Positions 8,414 through 17,254 of a stretch of 64,000 bases of DNA are shown one piece after another. Source of the stretch: Acidobacteriota bacterium (GTDB taxonomy: Bacteria; Acidobacteriota; Terriglobia; Acidiferrales; UBA7541); contig JABCZR010000009.1 in NCBI GenBank assembly GCA_013289585.1, positions 1 to 64,000 of the forward strand, written 5' to 3'. Under the pieces are notes generated by a model. It worked only from the letters and a program-made list of their open reading frames with translations. It had not been told where the DNA came from and searched no databases. Numbering within the stretch: the first letter of the stretch is position 1; every line of letters starts with the position of its first letter. A program made the translations under genes and the position numbers.

Positions 8414-9649
8414 ATGAGCGGAGCGCCGAACAACAGACCAATACAAGCCGATTCGATACATGCCTGGCTGCAGCAGCGCGAAGACGAAATGGCCGCCCTG
8501 CTGACGGAGCTCGTGGCCATACCTACCGAGAATCCCCCGGGGAGGAATTACCGCGCATGTGCGGATCTTCTCGAACGTCGAATGCGTGAAGCTGGCCTTG
8601 CATGTGAGCGGTTCTCCTCCGCCGGCGCGAACAAAGAAGGTAGTGATGCTCCCATTTGTCTGCTGGGCAGTTCCGGGCCAGGAGACCGCGCGCTCTATTT
8701 TCACGGCCATTACGACGTCGTCCCCGCACAGTCCACGACACAATTTCAACCCATTCGCAAAGAGCATTTTCTCTTCGGCCGCGGTGCTTGCGACATGAAG
8801 GGCGGTATCGTGGCGATGCTCTATGCCATCCGGGCGCTCAAAGAAGCCGGACCGAAATTGAACGGCCGCATCGTCCTCACGCTGGTCCCGAACGAAGAAA
8901 CAGGCGGCGAAGGCGGCTCCGCATGGCTCGCGGAACAAGGTTTGCTGGGGTGCAACGGCATCGGGATGCTTCTGGCAGAGCCCACCAGCGGCGTGGTCTG
9001 GAATGCCAACCGCGGCGCAATTTCGCTGCGCGTTCAGGTCTTGGGAAAGTCCGCGCACGTGGGCCTGCAGCACCAGGGCGAAAATGCATTCGAACGCATG
9101 CACCGCGTCGTGGAACGCCTCCAGCAATTCAAGTGTGAAGTGGAGAAGCGCTCGACCGGCTTCCAGATCGGCGCGGAACAGGCGCGCAACTCCATCCTGA
9201 TGCTCGGCGGACAGAGCGGCGGAGGCGCCAATTTCAATGTGGTGCCGGAAAAGTGCTGGTTCACAGTGGACCGGAGAATCAATCCGGAAGAAGACCTCGC
9301 GACGGAGAAGGAAAAATTGCTCGGCATGCTGGAGGGCTGCAAACGTGACGGCATACCTCTGGAGTGGGAAATCCTGCAGGAAGGCAACTCGGCTTCCAGC
9401 GGCGAAGACAGCCCGATCGGCGAAACATTGTCTCGCAGCATCTCCGCGATCGCAGGAGAAGCTCCGCGCTTCGAGATGTGTCCGGGCCTGCTGGAGACAC
9501 GCTTCTATGCCGCGCAGGGCATCCCGGCCTACGCCTACGGCCCGGGGCTACTCTCGGTTGCGCATGGCCCGAACGAGTACGTTGACCTGAGAAAAGTGAT
9601 CGATTGCACAGCGGTCTACGCGTTGACTGCCAAAGAGGCGCTCACCTAA
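8414..9649 (+). CDS. M20-family metallopeptidase (ArgE/DapE/ACY1 type)
   Basis: A 411-residue di-zinc amidohydrolase/peptidase. The metal and catalytic motifs are clear: HGHYDVV (H99, D101), ACDMKGG (D127, bridging), PNEETGG (E161 general base, E162 ligand), and the late segment VAHGPNEYVDL carrying the last histidine ligand. The dimerisation domain lies between about 200 and 310. Substrate could be acetylornithine, succinyl-diaminopimelate or a dipeptide; no biosynthetic neighbours help decide. The start is uncertain: ATG 8414 sits in a small inverted repeat (TAGGC-TTGCA-GCCTA) and lacks a strong Shine-Dalgarno, and the open frame runs further upstream without conserved features. Confidence 0.85.
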   Translation: MSGAPNNRPIQADSIHAWLQQREDEMAALLTELVAIPTENPPGRNYRACADLLERRMREAGLACERFSSAGANKEGSDAPICLLGSSGPGDRALYFHGHYDVVPAQSTTQFQPIRKEHFLFGRGACDMKGGIVAMLYAIRALKEAGPKLNGRIVLTLVPNEETGGEGGSAWLAEQGLLGCNGIGMLLAEPTSGVVWNANRGAISLRVQVLGKSAHVGLQHQGENAFERMHRVVERLQQFKCEVEKRSTGFQIGAEQARNSILMLGGQSGGGANFNVVPEKCWFTVDRRINPEEDLATEKEKLLGMLEGCKRDGIPLEWEILQEGNSASSGEDSPIGETLSRSISAIAGEAPRFEMCPGLLETRFYAAQGIPAYAYGPGLLSVAHGPNEYVDLRKVIDCTAVYALTAKEALT

Positions 9650-9840
9650 GGCCTGAATCGCACGCTAAACCGATTTTCCCCTGCTGTATCTTCAGCACCG
9701 CTTGCTCGCTGCAAAAGCTGAGGGATCGCAATATTCCAAAGGAAATCACGTTCTGCTGTTGTGTCCCTGTGGACACTCGCGGGTCAGTTGTCCGAAAGTA
9801 CTATTTTAATTTTGCCGCTTTTTCCGCATCATTCACTCGT

Positions 9841-10119
9841 ATGCCCAACCTCTATTTTTGCCAACCGCACGCGAAAAATCAGGGCATGCTTCGCGCCGTT
9901 CTTTCCGTTCCTGAATGCGAACGCGTGGTGAAAGAACATCCCGCCACCTACGTCGGAGAACAGTTCCCGGCGGTGGTCAATGGCAATGGCGCGACAAGTG
10001 ACTTCGCTGTGATCAGCTTCCGGGCGGAAGAAACCACCAGCACATGGCGGTCCGGTTACTATCGTCTGGACTCCGATCTGACAAGACTCAACGAAGCCAT
10101 CCTGGCGCTCTCGCGCTAA
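9841..10119 (+). CDS. Small hypothetical protein
   Basis: 92 residues from ATG 9841, with no recognised domain. It contains mixed charged and hydrophobic segments (MLRAVLSVPECERVVKEHP, SFRAEETTSTWRSGYYRLD) that look more like folded protein than a shadow frame. No clear Shine-Dalgarno was found, and the frame continues upstream to 9604 without sensible composition. It lies alone between the M20 peptidase and the PilZ cluster. Confidence 0.4.
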   Translation: MPNLYFCQPHAKNQGMLRAVLSVPECERVVKEHPATYVGEQFPAVVNGNGATSDFAVISFRAEETTSTWRSGYYRLDSDLTRLNEAILALSR

Positions 10120-10193
10120 GGACAGAACTACCGAATTTGCCTGGCGTTCGTCATTCCCTTAGTTAATTCGCCCACGTCCACCTGCTCGCTTCG

Positions 10194-10484
10194 CTAGTGC
10201 CAGTTCCCCGCCGCAGCCAGCAATTGCAAACCGATGGCAAAGGAGTCCGTTCCTAGCGGTACGCAGTAAATCACCCGTGCCCGCGCCCGGAAATCGCCAG
10301 GAAGAGAGTGCACGTTCAGCCGCTCATCCGGCTTCCACGGCCTGGTGGATACGACGCGGGCGCCGTGCATACTCACGTTTTCTGTGAGGCCCTCCTGGGT
10401 TCGCTGGCGGACATCCAGGCTGCAGAGATCCACCCTTACGGTAAGGGGAATGCGGTCTTCCAAACGCTTTGCCAGAGCTTCCAT
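10194..10484 (-). CDS. Stand-alone PilZ-domain protein
   Basis: A 96-residue single-domain PilZ protein, a family that binds cyclic di-GMP. The second motif is present as ENVSMHGARV (N-x-S-x-x-G). The usual RxxxR arginine motif is only loosely matched by DRIPLTVRV, with arginines six apart, so binding may be weak or absent. It ends with GLQLLAAAGNWH. It lies downstream of another PilZ gene on the same strand, 128 bases apart; a GCCCC-GTC-GGGGC hairpin at 10593-10605 sits between them. Confidence 0.7.
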   Translation of the reverse strand: MEALAKRLEDRIPLTVRVDLCSLDVRQRTQEGLTENVSMHGARVVSTRPWKPDERLNVHSLPGDFRARARVIYCVPLGTDSFAIGLQLLAAAGNWH

Positions 10485-10612
10485 GGGACACCCTATTACA
10501 TACGGGAGTAGCGAGGGGCTGGATGTCAGGGTGGGAGCGAGAAGATACCATACTGCCGCAGGACTGTCGCTAGGAATTCTGAGTCGGGCTTAGCCCCGTC
10601 GGGGCGGGGCGC

Positions 10613-10924
10613 CTAGACCGTGGCTGGAAGCCAGTTCTGCAAGACATCCTGCGAGTTTGGCTGGACCTCGCGAAACCTCAGCCCCATGCCCAGGTGGGTA
10701 TGAGAAAAAACGACCGTGGCAGGGGCCTCGAAGATGTGGGCTTCGGTAAAGATTTTCACTTGCACAAGGGTGCCGTCGGGCAAGGGATTGATGGTGTCGA
10801 CGTAACAGCCGGAAGTGCTGAGGTCGCTGATGCGGGTGCTCATGCGCGAGCCGGTATCTTCCGCAAGGACCTCGGCCGAAGCGATGAGGGCAAATCGGGG
10901 TGCGCGACGCCGCTCTTCTTCCAT
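10613..10924 (-). CDS. Stand-alone PilZ-domain protein with both ligand motifs
   Basis: 103 residues, a single PilZ domain. Both cyclic-di-GMP motifs are intact: RRRAPRF near the N-terminus (RxxxR) and ISDLSTSGCYV (D-x-S-x-x-G). The beta-barrel continues with LVQVKIFTEAHIFEAPATVVFSH and the typical LGMGLRF strand. It probably works as a small cytoplasmic effector or adaptor. It diverges from the Cys4-PilZ gene at 11116, leaving about 190 bases for shared control. Confidence 0.85.
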   Translation of the reverse strand: MEEERRRAPRFALIASAEVLAEDTGSRMSTRISDLSTSGCYVDTINPLPDGTLVQVKIFTEAHIFEAPATVVFSHTHLGMGLRFREVQPNSQDVLQNWLPATV

Positions 10925-11115
10925 GGGGTGGCCTTCCCGGGAACGCAGGATATTCTATACCCAACCCGCCGCTGGATACCCTGCAAACTTGCCGCCGCCG
11001 GCCAGCCGTGCGCGGTTCGAACCACTCTTGCAAAATCCAGCACGCCGGTGAAGGATTCCGGGTAACATTTTGTCAGACTTTCCTCTCAGCGGGTGCGCAA
11101 GTGTCGTCATCCGGG

Positions 11116-11961
11116 ATGCGTCGGAGCAGCCGAATACCAAAGGAGATCCCCATCCTTCTGGTCGGAAGCGACATGGAAGGCAAGATGTTTTCGGAGAACG
11201 CGAAGACGGTCTTGCTCAGCCGGCATGGTGCGGGCATCGTCTCCGAATACAAACTATCCCCGGAGCAGGAGCTGATCCTTCGCTCGCTGGAAACCAATAA
11301 AGAGGCCGAGGTGCGGGTGGTTGGCCAGCTCGGATCGGAAGGCGATAGTTATACCTACGGCGTGGCCTTTCTGAATCAGAATATCGACTTTTGGGGCATC
11401 GAATTTCCTCCGGTATCGCTATCCGAGAAAATAGCGAACAGCGTTTTATTGCAATGTGCCAGTTGCAAGGCGCGCGAGCTGGTCGAGCAGAGCGACCTGG
11501 AGTCCGACGTCTATATCGTCAACGAAGGAATCGTCCGGCACTGCAAGAGTTGTGGTACCTCAACCCACTGGAAGAAGGCGGAGGACGAAGCCGGTTCGCC
11601 CATAGGCGCACAAGAGCTGGAGCCCGCTGCGCCCGCCCCAGCAGAAGAGGAACCAGAGCCTGACTTCAGACCGGCGCTGCGCGCGGAAAACAGACGCAAG
11701 CACGTTCGCACCAAGGTGAATTTCAAGGGCTGTGTGCGGAGTTTTGCCGCGGGCGATGACATCGTCACCTGTGAAGATATCTCGCGCGGCGGCCTTCGTT
11801 TCAGGAGCCGCAAGACTTACGCTGTGAAGGCCGATATTGAAGTTGCCGCTCCCTACTCGCCCGGTTCGCCCAATATTTTCGTTCGCGGGAAAATCGCTTA
11901 CGTCCAGGAAGTGCCGGGTGAAAAGTATTTTCGCTACGGGGTCGCCTACGCCAAAGCCTGA
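11116..11961 (+). CDS. Cys4-motif plus PilZ two-part protein
   Basis: 281 residues from ATG 11116. Residues 1-105 show an N-terminal domain starting RRSSRIPKEIPILLVG; its strands resemble a degenerate PilZ-like barrel (SRHGAGIVS, YTYGVAFL). Two Cys pairs follow, CASC and CKSC, about 35 residues apart, suggesting a zinc site. An acidic, proline/alanine-rich linker (APAPAEEEPEPDF) leads to a C-terminal PilZ domain with RRKHVR and CEDISRGGLRF. GTG 11101 is an alternative start. The gene is followed 30 bases later by the carbonic anhydrase gene and may be cotranscribed with it. Confidence 0.78.
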   Translation: MRRSSRIPKEIPILLVGSDMEGKMFSENAKTVLLSRHGAGIVSEYKLSPEQELILRSLETNKEAEVRVVGQLGSEGDSYTYGVAFLNQNIDFWGIEFPPVSLSEKIANSVLLQCASCKARELVEQSDLESDVYIVNEGIVRHCKSCGTSTHWKKAEDEAGSPIGAQELEPAAPAPAEEEPEPDFRPALRAENRRKHVRTKVNFKGCVRSFAAGDDIVTCEDISRGGLRFRSRKTYAVKADIEVAAPYSPGSPNIFVRGKIAYVQEVPGEKYFRYGVAYAKA

Positions 11962-11991
11962 CGGCTCGTGGTTTGTTAGACTAGGAAGACC

Positions 11992-12486
11992 ATGAGCGTT
12001 ATTGATGAAGTTCTGCAAGCGAACGAGCTCTACTCCCAGACCCATGAATTGCGGAAGCTCACGCCGCGCCCGGAGCGCAAGCTGGCGGTCCTGACCTGCA
12101 TGGATACGCGGCTGTCGATTCGAACGCTGGGGCTGAAGACGGGAGACGCGCACATCATTCGCAATGCCGGCGGCATTGTAACGGAAGACAGCCTGCGTTC
12201 CCTGGTGGTCTCGCACTACCTGCTAGGGACCGAGGAATTCATGGTTATTAATCACACCGATTGCGGACTGATGCACACCACAGAACAGGACTTGCGCACG
12301 AGAATCCAGAACCGAGCTGGAACGGCGGCGATTTCCCCAGCGTTCTTCTATGCCTTCCAGAACATTGACGAGAATGTGCGGCACCAGCTGGAGAAGCTAC
12401 GGACGCATCCCTGGGTTCCCAAAGAGGTCGCGGTGCGCGGATTTGTCTACGATGTGGCCAGCGGAAAGCTGCGGGAAATCAAATAG
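11992..12486 (+). CDS. Beta-class carbonic anhydrase
   Basis: A short 164-residue carbonic anhydrase, interconverting CO2 and bicarbonate in the cytoplasm. The zinc-binding set is clear: C36 with the D38/R40 dyad in CMDTR, then H88 and C91 in HTDCG. IRNAGGIVTEDSLRSL is the strongly conserved core. The length fits the short beta-CA group found in many soil bacteria. It follows the Cys4-PilZ gene by 30 bases on the same strand, so cotranscription is likely although a functional link is not evident. Confidence 0.9.
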   Translation: MSVIDEVLQANELYSQTHELRKLTPRPERKLAVLTCMDTRLSIRTLGLKTGDAHIIRNAGGIVTEDSLRSLVVSHYLLGTEEFMVINHTDCGLMHTTEQDLRTRIQNRAGTAAISPAFFYAFQNIDENVRHQLEKLRTHPWVPKEVAVRGFVYDVASGKLREIK

Positions 12487-12678
12487 GAGCAGATGAGCCG
12501 GAGCACCCATCGATAGTGCTGGCCTGAGGGTACTGTTTAGGTGGGCCTCAATTTAGTACCATCATCCTATTCCCCTCCAGGGGCTTGAAACCCAGAATCA
12601 CTCCAACGTGGAAATGAGCGCTCCCAGCGTCCCTGCTCAATTCCAGTGACACCCAAGCAAGGAAAGGCTTTCATCGCA

Positions 12679-13056
12679 ATGTCAACTCTTCATTTCCGCC
12701 GCGTCGAGCGTCGCCGGACCCCCCGAGTCGCAATTTTTGCGGATTTAACCATTCAAGGTTATGCAGAAAACAATGAAAAGTTCAAAGTGCAGACCCGCAC
12801 GCTTTCCGTGAGCGGCCATGGCGGGATGACCATAATGGATGCCGGAGTGTCCCTGGGGCAAACGCTGTTGGTGACCAACGAAAACAGTGGACAGAAAACC
12901 GAGTGCAAGGTTGTATCGCTGCGGCCGGCCGGCGACGGCAAGAGCATCGTGGCGTTCGAATTCATGGGGGCTTGCGCGAACTTCTGGAAGATGACATTTC
13001 CATCGCAGGGCGCAAAACCGCTTCGGCGAGTCACGCCGGCAACGGTTAATCCCTGA
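12679..13056 (+). CDS. PilZ-domain protein with altered second motif
   Basis: 125 residues from ATG 12679, preceded by AAGGAAAGG about 11 bases upstream. The arginine motif is intact in RRVERRRTPRVA. The second motif reads TLSVSG, with threonine where Asp or Asn is usual (T-x-S-x-x-G), so ligand affinity could differ. The barrel continues with GVSLGQTLLVTN and KSIVAFEFMG. A start at GTG 12646 would add 11 residues without visible purpose. It is the fourth PilZ gene within 3 kb. Confidence 0.75.
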   Translation: MSTLHFRRVERRRTPRVAIFADLTIQGYAENNEKFKVQTRTLSVSGHGGMTIMDAGVSLGQTLLVTNENSGQKTECKVVSLRPAGDGKSIVAFEFMGACANFWKMTFPSQGAKPLRRVTPATVNP

Positions 13057-13107
13057 ACCGTCAATCCGCTGCTGCCTCGAGGCGGGCCCTCAGGCTCTCG
13101 CGCCGGA

Positions 13108-14547
13108 TCACTTTAGGGAAGCTTCAATTTTGATTTTATATTCGCGGGCTTTGGCGATCGCTGCCGCCTCATCCACGGTGAGAACTTTTTTGTCGAGCAT
13201 GACCACGCGCCCGCCGATTATGACCGTCTGCACGTCGTTCCCCTTCAAGGCGTAGGCAATCTGGGCGTAGATGTCGTACATCGGCACGGCATTGGGTTCA
13301 TCCAGGCCGATCAAAATCAGGTCCGCCTTCTTCCCCGCTTCCAGCGAACCGATCTCTTTCTCCATATGCAGCGCGCGGGCGCCGTCGATCGTGGCCATCT
13401 CCACGACAGCTTTGGCATTCAGCGCCAGCGGATCCATCTTGGTTATTTTTGCGAGTTTTGCCGCCAGGTCGATCTCTTCCATCAAGTCCAGGTCGTTGTT
13501 GCTCCCCGCCGGGCCGTCCGTTCCCAAGCCAACCGCAACGCCTGCCGCCCGCAATTCAGGCACCGGTGAAACTCCGCTGGCCAGCATCATGTTGCTCGAA
13601 GGGTTGTGCACACATCCTACGTTGCGCTGCGCCAGGATTTTGCGGTCGGCGGCATCCACAAAAATGCAGTGCGCCGCCACTACGTCCGGGCCGAGAATGC
13701 CGATCTTGTCGAGATACTGCACCGGCGTTGTTCCGTTCTGCGCGCGGCTATCGTCCAGCTCTTTTTTCATTTCCGCCACGTGAATCAGGATCGGCGCATT
13801 GTATTTTCGCGCCAGGGCCGCGGCGCCCTGGAGCGTCTTCTGCGAGCAGGTATAGATCGAATGCGGCGCGGGCGCAGCATGAATCAGCGGATCGCCCTGC
13901 CAGCGCTTGAGGAATTTTTCCGTGTATTCAAGGGCTGCGGCGTTGGTCTTGTTGTCCGGCGCTGGAAAATCGATGAACGTTTCGCCGAGCACCCCGCGCA
14001 TCCCCGCGGCCTTGGTTTCCTCGGCGACGGCGTCCTCGAAGTAATACATGTCGGCGAAGGTGGTGACACCTCCTCGAATCTGCTCCGCTGCGGCGAGTCG
14101 CGTGCCCCAGCGCACGAACTCTTCCGTCACATTTTTGGCTTCGGCCGGAAAGATGTACTTGCGCAACCATTCATCCAGCGTCACGTCGTCGTGCAGCCCG
14201 CGAAAAAGGGTCATGGGCACGTGAGTGTGTCCGTTGATGAAGCCAGGCAAAACCAGTTTGCCCTTGGCGTTGATCGTTTGCGATGCTGCGAACTTACTCT
14301 CGATCTCCGCGCGTGGCCCCAAGGCCACAATCACATCACCTTTGATAGCGATAGCACCGTCTTCTAGGACGCGGCGTTCCCCGTCCATCGTGACGAGGGC
14401 GCCGCCGCTCACCAGCAAATCCACTTTTTCTTTCTTCGCCGTCTGTGCAGGGAGAACGCTGGAAAATAGAAAATGGAAAACGGAAAATAGAAGAACCCCG
14501 CTCCATGGAATAGTCCTGCGCGTCCAAACTTTATTTTTCATTTTCAT
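13108..14547 (-). CDS. Exported amidohydrolase (nucleoside/nucleobase deaminase type)
   Basis: 479 residues of the metal-dependent hydrolase superfamily. The barrel motif NGHTHVPM (H107, H109), the zinc histidine in PILIHVAEMKKE, AHCIFVD and the catalytic aspartate in LGTDGPAGSNND match chlorohydrolase, cytosine/guanine deaminase and methylthioadenosine/adenosylhomocysteine deaminase relatives. The N-terminus has arginines then a hydrophobic stretch (residues 15-33) ending LPAQTAKK, a likely signal peptide, which suggests periplasmic action. It lies 12 bases downstream of cdd in a nucleoside-salvage unit, supporting a purine or pyrimidine substrate. The signal-coding DNA is AT-rich and repetitive (14460-14490), unlike the rest of the gene. 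Confidence 0.82.
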   Translation of the reverse strand: MKMKNKVWTRRTIPWSGVLLFSVFHFLFSSVLPAQTAKKEKVDLLVSGGALVTMDGERRVLEDGAIAIKGDVIVALGPRAEIESKFAASQTINAKGKLVLPGFINGHTHVPMTLFRGLHDDVTLDEWLRKYIFPAEAKNVTEEFVRWGTRLAAAEQIRGGVTTFADMYYFEDAVAEETKAAGMRGVLGETFIDFPAPDNKTNAAALEYTEKFLKRWQGDPLIHAAPAPHSIYTCSQKTLQGAAALARKYNAPILIHVAEMKKELDDSRAQNGTTPVQYLDKIGILGPDVVAAHCIFVDAADRKILAQRNVGCVHNPSSNMMLASGVSPVPELRAAGVAVGLGTDGPAGSNNDLDLMEEIDLAAKLAKITKMDPLALNAKAVVEMATIDGARALHMEKEIGSLEAGKKADLILIGLDEPNAVPMYDIYAQIAYALKGNDVQTVIIGGRVVMLDKKVLTVDEAAAIAKAREYKIKIEASLK

Positions 14548-14559
14548 TTTTATACTTTC

Positions 14560-14952
14560 TCACAGGTTGGAAGAATCGAACGGTTTTGGGAAAAGTTCGC
14601 GCATTTGAATGATTTCGATTTTGCCTTTCAGATTCGCAAGGACGACCGGAACATCGCCGCAGAATTCCCAGATTAGCTGGCGGCACGCGCCGCAAGGCGG
14701 AGTAAGCGTCTCGGTGTCCGTCACAACCGAGATGGCGTCGAACCCGCGCTCCCCTTCGCTCATGGCTTTGAAGATGGCTACGCGCTCAGCGCAAACGGTG
14801 AGGCCGTACGTCGCGTTTTCCACGTTGCAGCCCCCGAAGATTCGTCCCGAGGCTGCCCGCAGCGCGGCGCCCACGCGAAAATTGGAAAAGGGCGCGTGTG
14901 CGTTCTCGCGCGCCTGCTTCGCCGCGGTAATCAGGATTTCGTACTCGCTCAC
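14560..14952 (-). CDS. cdd: Cytidine deaminase
   Basis: 130 residues, the usual size of the homotetrameric enzyme that converts cytidine and deoxycytidine to uridine and deoxyuridine. The zinc site is complete: C54 and E56 in TVCAERVA, and C87 and C90 in PPCGACRQ. FSNFRVGAAL and GCNVENATYG are typical substrate-pocket segments. It is third in the nupC-punA-cdd-amidohydrolase unit, 33 bases after punA, consistent with uptake followed by breakdown of nucleosides. Confidence 0.95.
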   Translation of the reverse strand: MSEYEILITAAKQARENAHAPFSNFRVGAALRAASGRIFGGCNVENATYGLTVCAERVAIFKAMSEGERGFDAISVVTDTETLTPPCGACRQLIWEFCGDVPVVLANLKGKIEIIQMRELFPKPFDSSNL

Positions 14953-14985
14953 GCGCTCGCTCCTCTCAGCGGATCACAAAATGGA

Positions 14986-15906
14986 TCAGGCAATCGCCTC
15001 CGCAATGCGCGGAATCAAGGCCTTCAACAATCCGATGAACTGCCCTTTCACGCGCTCACCTGTCTCGAGCACTTCCTTATGGTTCAGCGGCTGGTCCAGG
15101 ATCCCCGCGGCCGCGTTGGTCACGCAGGAAATACCCAGCACGCGAATCCCGCTGTGCCGCGCGGCAATCACTTCCGGCACCGTGGACATTCCCACAAGAT
15201 CGGCGCCGACGGCGCGAAGATAGCGTATCTCCGCTGGTGTTTCGTAGCTCGGCCCGGGAAGCGCGGCGTAAATGCCCTCATACATTCCGATCCCCATGCG
15301 GTTTCCTTCACCGACGGCCATCTCCCGAAAGCGGCGATCGTACGCCGCGGTCATGTCCGGGAATCGCACACCGAATCGTTCGTCGTTGGGGCCCGAAAGG
15401 GGGTTGGCGCCCTGCAGGTTAATGTGATCCTTGATCACCACCAGCTTTCCTTGCACGAATTCGCGCATGATGCCGCCCGCCGCGTTGGTCAGGATAACCG
15501 CTTTCACGCCCATGCGCGCAAACACACGAATCGGAAACGCCACATCCTTCACCGAATACCCTTCATAGAGATGCACGCGCCCCTGCATGCCCGCCACAGG
15601 AATCGCTTCTACGTTTCCGATGACGAGATTTCCGGCGTGCCCGATGGCCGTGGATCGCGGAAAGTGATTAATTTCAGCATACGGAATTCTGCTCGCGCCG
15701 GAAAATTCATCCGCGAAAGCACCTAGGCCGGATCCGAGGACCAGCGCAATCTTGGGCCGCAGGCGAGTTCGAGAAAGAATAAACTCCGCGGCGATTCCCG
15801 CGCGTTCGAATTCACTGGGTACACCAACTACCTGCCCACGTGGCGCCGCTTCCAGTGATTCAGCGGCCTGCTTTTCCGGTCGCTTTTTGGATTTTCTCTG
15901 GCTCAT
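14986..15906 (-). CDS. punA: Purine-nucleoside phosphorylase
   Basis: 306 residues from ATG 15906. The enzyme splits purine nucleosides to base plus (deoxy)ribose-1-phosphate. Trimeric-PNP motifs are visible: LVLGSGLGAFADEF, NHFPRSTAIGHAGN, ILTNAAGG, LPGPSYETPAEIR, GMSTVPEVIAARH and SCVTNAAAG. About 45 extra N-terminal residues are basic and low-complexity (SQRKSKKRPEKQ). The ATG overlaps the nupC stop as ATGA, which fixes the start and implies translational coupling with the transporter. Confidence 0.93.
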   Translation of the reverse strand: MSQRKSKKRPEKQAAESLEAAPRGQVVGVPSEFERAGIAAEFILSRTRLRPKIALVLGSGLGAFADEFSGASRIPYAEINHFPRSTAIGHAGNLVIGNVEAIPVAGMQGRVHLYEGYSVKDVAFPIRVFARMGVKAVILTNAAGGIMREFVQGKLVVIKDHINLQGANPLSGPNDERFGVRFPDMTAAYDRRFREMAVGEGNRMGIGMYEGIYAALPGPSYETPAEIRYLRAVGADLVGMSTVPEVIAARHSGIRVLGISCVTNAAAGILDQPLNHKEVLETGERVKGQFIGLLKALIPRIAEAIA

Positions 15907-17135
15907 GTCAAGATTCCGACGATCGCCGCCGACATCAAATTCGCCATGGTCCCAGCGAGCATGGCGCGAATTCCAAACTTGGCCAGCTGTCCGCGTTGTT
16001 CCGGTGCAAGCGCCCCAATTCCGCCAATCTGAATCCCGATCGAACTGAAATTCGCAAAGCCGCATAGAGCAAACGTCGCAATCGTGAACGATCGTGGATC
16101 CAGTGTTCCCTTCATTGGCCCCAGCTGCGAGAACGCGTAGAGTTCATTGACGACCATGCGCGATCCCAGAAGATTCCCGACCGTTGACGCATCATGCCAG
16201 GAAACGCCGATGAGCCACGCGACCGGCGCGAACACCCAGCCGAAGACTTGCTGCAGGCTCGAGGGAAACCACGTGATTCCGTGCGCGGCTAGCATATTGT
16301 GCGCTCCCGCAAAGAGATAGTTCACCAGGGCCACAAGCGCGACAAAGGAAATCAGCATCGCTCCCACATTGATGGCCAGTTGCAAACCGTCCGAAGTGCC
16401 GCGGGAAATCGCACCAAGAAAATTCGCTTCCTTTTCCATCTCCGGCATTTGCACGCGCCCGGCCGTCAGCGGTTGCTCAGTTTCTGGCACGAGCATTTTT
16501 GCCATCAACAAAGTCCCCGGGGCCGTCATGATGACGGCCGTAAGCAGATGCTTGGCTTCCACCCCGTAGGCGATATACGCAGCCATAATCCCGCCGGAAA
16601 CGTGCGCCATCCCACAAGTCATCACGCACATCAACTCCGACTTCGTCAGCCGGTTGAGAAATGGGCGGATCGTAAGCGGCGCTTCCGTCTGCCCCATAAA
16701 AATGCTGGCGGCGATGTCGAGCGACTCCGCGCCGCTCGCTCCCATCACTTTCGTCATGACCACCGCAAACAGGCGAATAATCACCTGCATGACGCCAATG
16801 TGATACAGAAAAGCAAAAACGGCGGCGATGAAAATGATCGTGGGAAGCACCTGAAACGCAAAAATAAATCCCAGGGAAGATTTCGCTTTGCCCAGCTCGC
16901 CAAAGACAAACTCCGAGCCAAAGAACGCAAAACTCAACAGCTTGTTCGCTCCCCGCCCCAAATACTCAAAAAGCGCGCGTCCAACCGCAAAACGCAGAAC
17001 AAAGAAAGCAAAGGCCAGCTGAAGTCCAAGGCCCCACAAGACAGTTTTCAGCCGGATCGCTCTTCGATTCGTCGAAAACAAGTACGCCAGCCCCAGCATG
17101 GTAGCCAGGCCCAGCAAACCGGTGAATCGTCCCAT
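15903..17135 (-). CDS. nupC: Concentrative nucleoside transporter (CNT family)
   Basis: 410 residues with many transmembrane helices. CNT signatures are present: FVFGELG near residue 78, FIFAFQVLPTIIFIAA, SIFMGQTEAPLTIRP, CGMAHVSGGIMAAYIAYG, and the C-terminal ALCGFANFSSIGIQIGGIGAL. The family imports nucleosides using a proton or sodium gradient across the inner membrane. It is the first gene of the nucleoside-salvage unit, and its stop overlaps punA. The upstream gap to the kinase gene is 119 bases and would hold the promoter if the unit is independent. Confidence 0.93.
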   Translation of the reverse strand: MGRFTGLLGLATMLGLAYLFSTNRRAIRLKTVLWGLGLQLAFAFFVLRFAVGRALFEYLGRGANKLLSFAFFGSEFVFGELGKAKSSLGFIFAFQVLPTIIFIAAVFAFLYHIGVMQVIIRLFAVVMTKVMGASGAESLDIAASIFMGQTEAPLTIRPFLNRLTKSELMCVMTCGMAHVSGGIMAAYIAYGVEAKHLLTAVIMTAPGTLLMAKMLVPETEQPLTAGRVQMPEMEKEANFLGAISRGTSDGLQLAINVGAMLISFVALVALVNYLFAGAHNMLAAHGITWFPSSLQQVFGWVFAPVAWLIGVSWHDASTVGNLLGSRMVVNELYAFSQLGPMKGTLDPRSFTIATFALCGFANFSSIGIQIGGIGALAPEQRGQLAKFGIRAMLAGTMANLMSAAIVGILT

Positions 17136-17254
17136 GCACTCTCCTTTTTCCCTGGAGCGACCGCGACTTCTTCACACTTTCAATACGAAACAATACTTCT
17201 CGCCCATATTCGGGGCCCGATCTTGGCGTAACCACGACTCAAACGAGATGGCCG

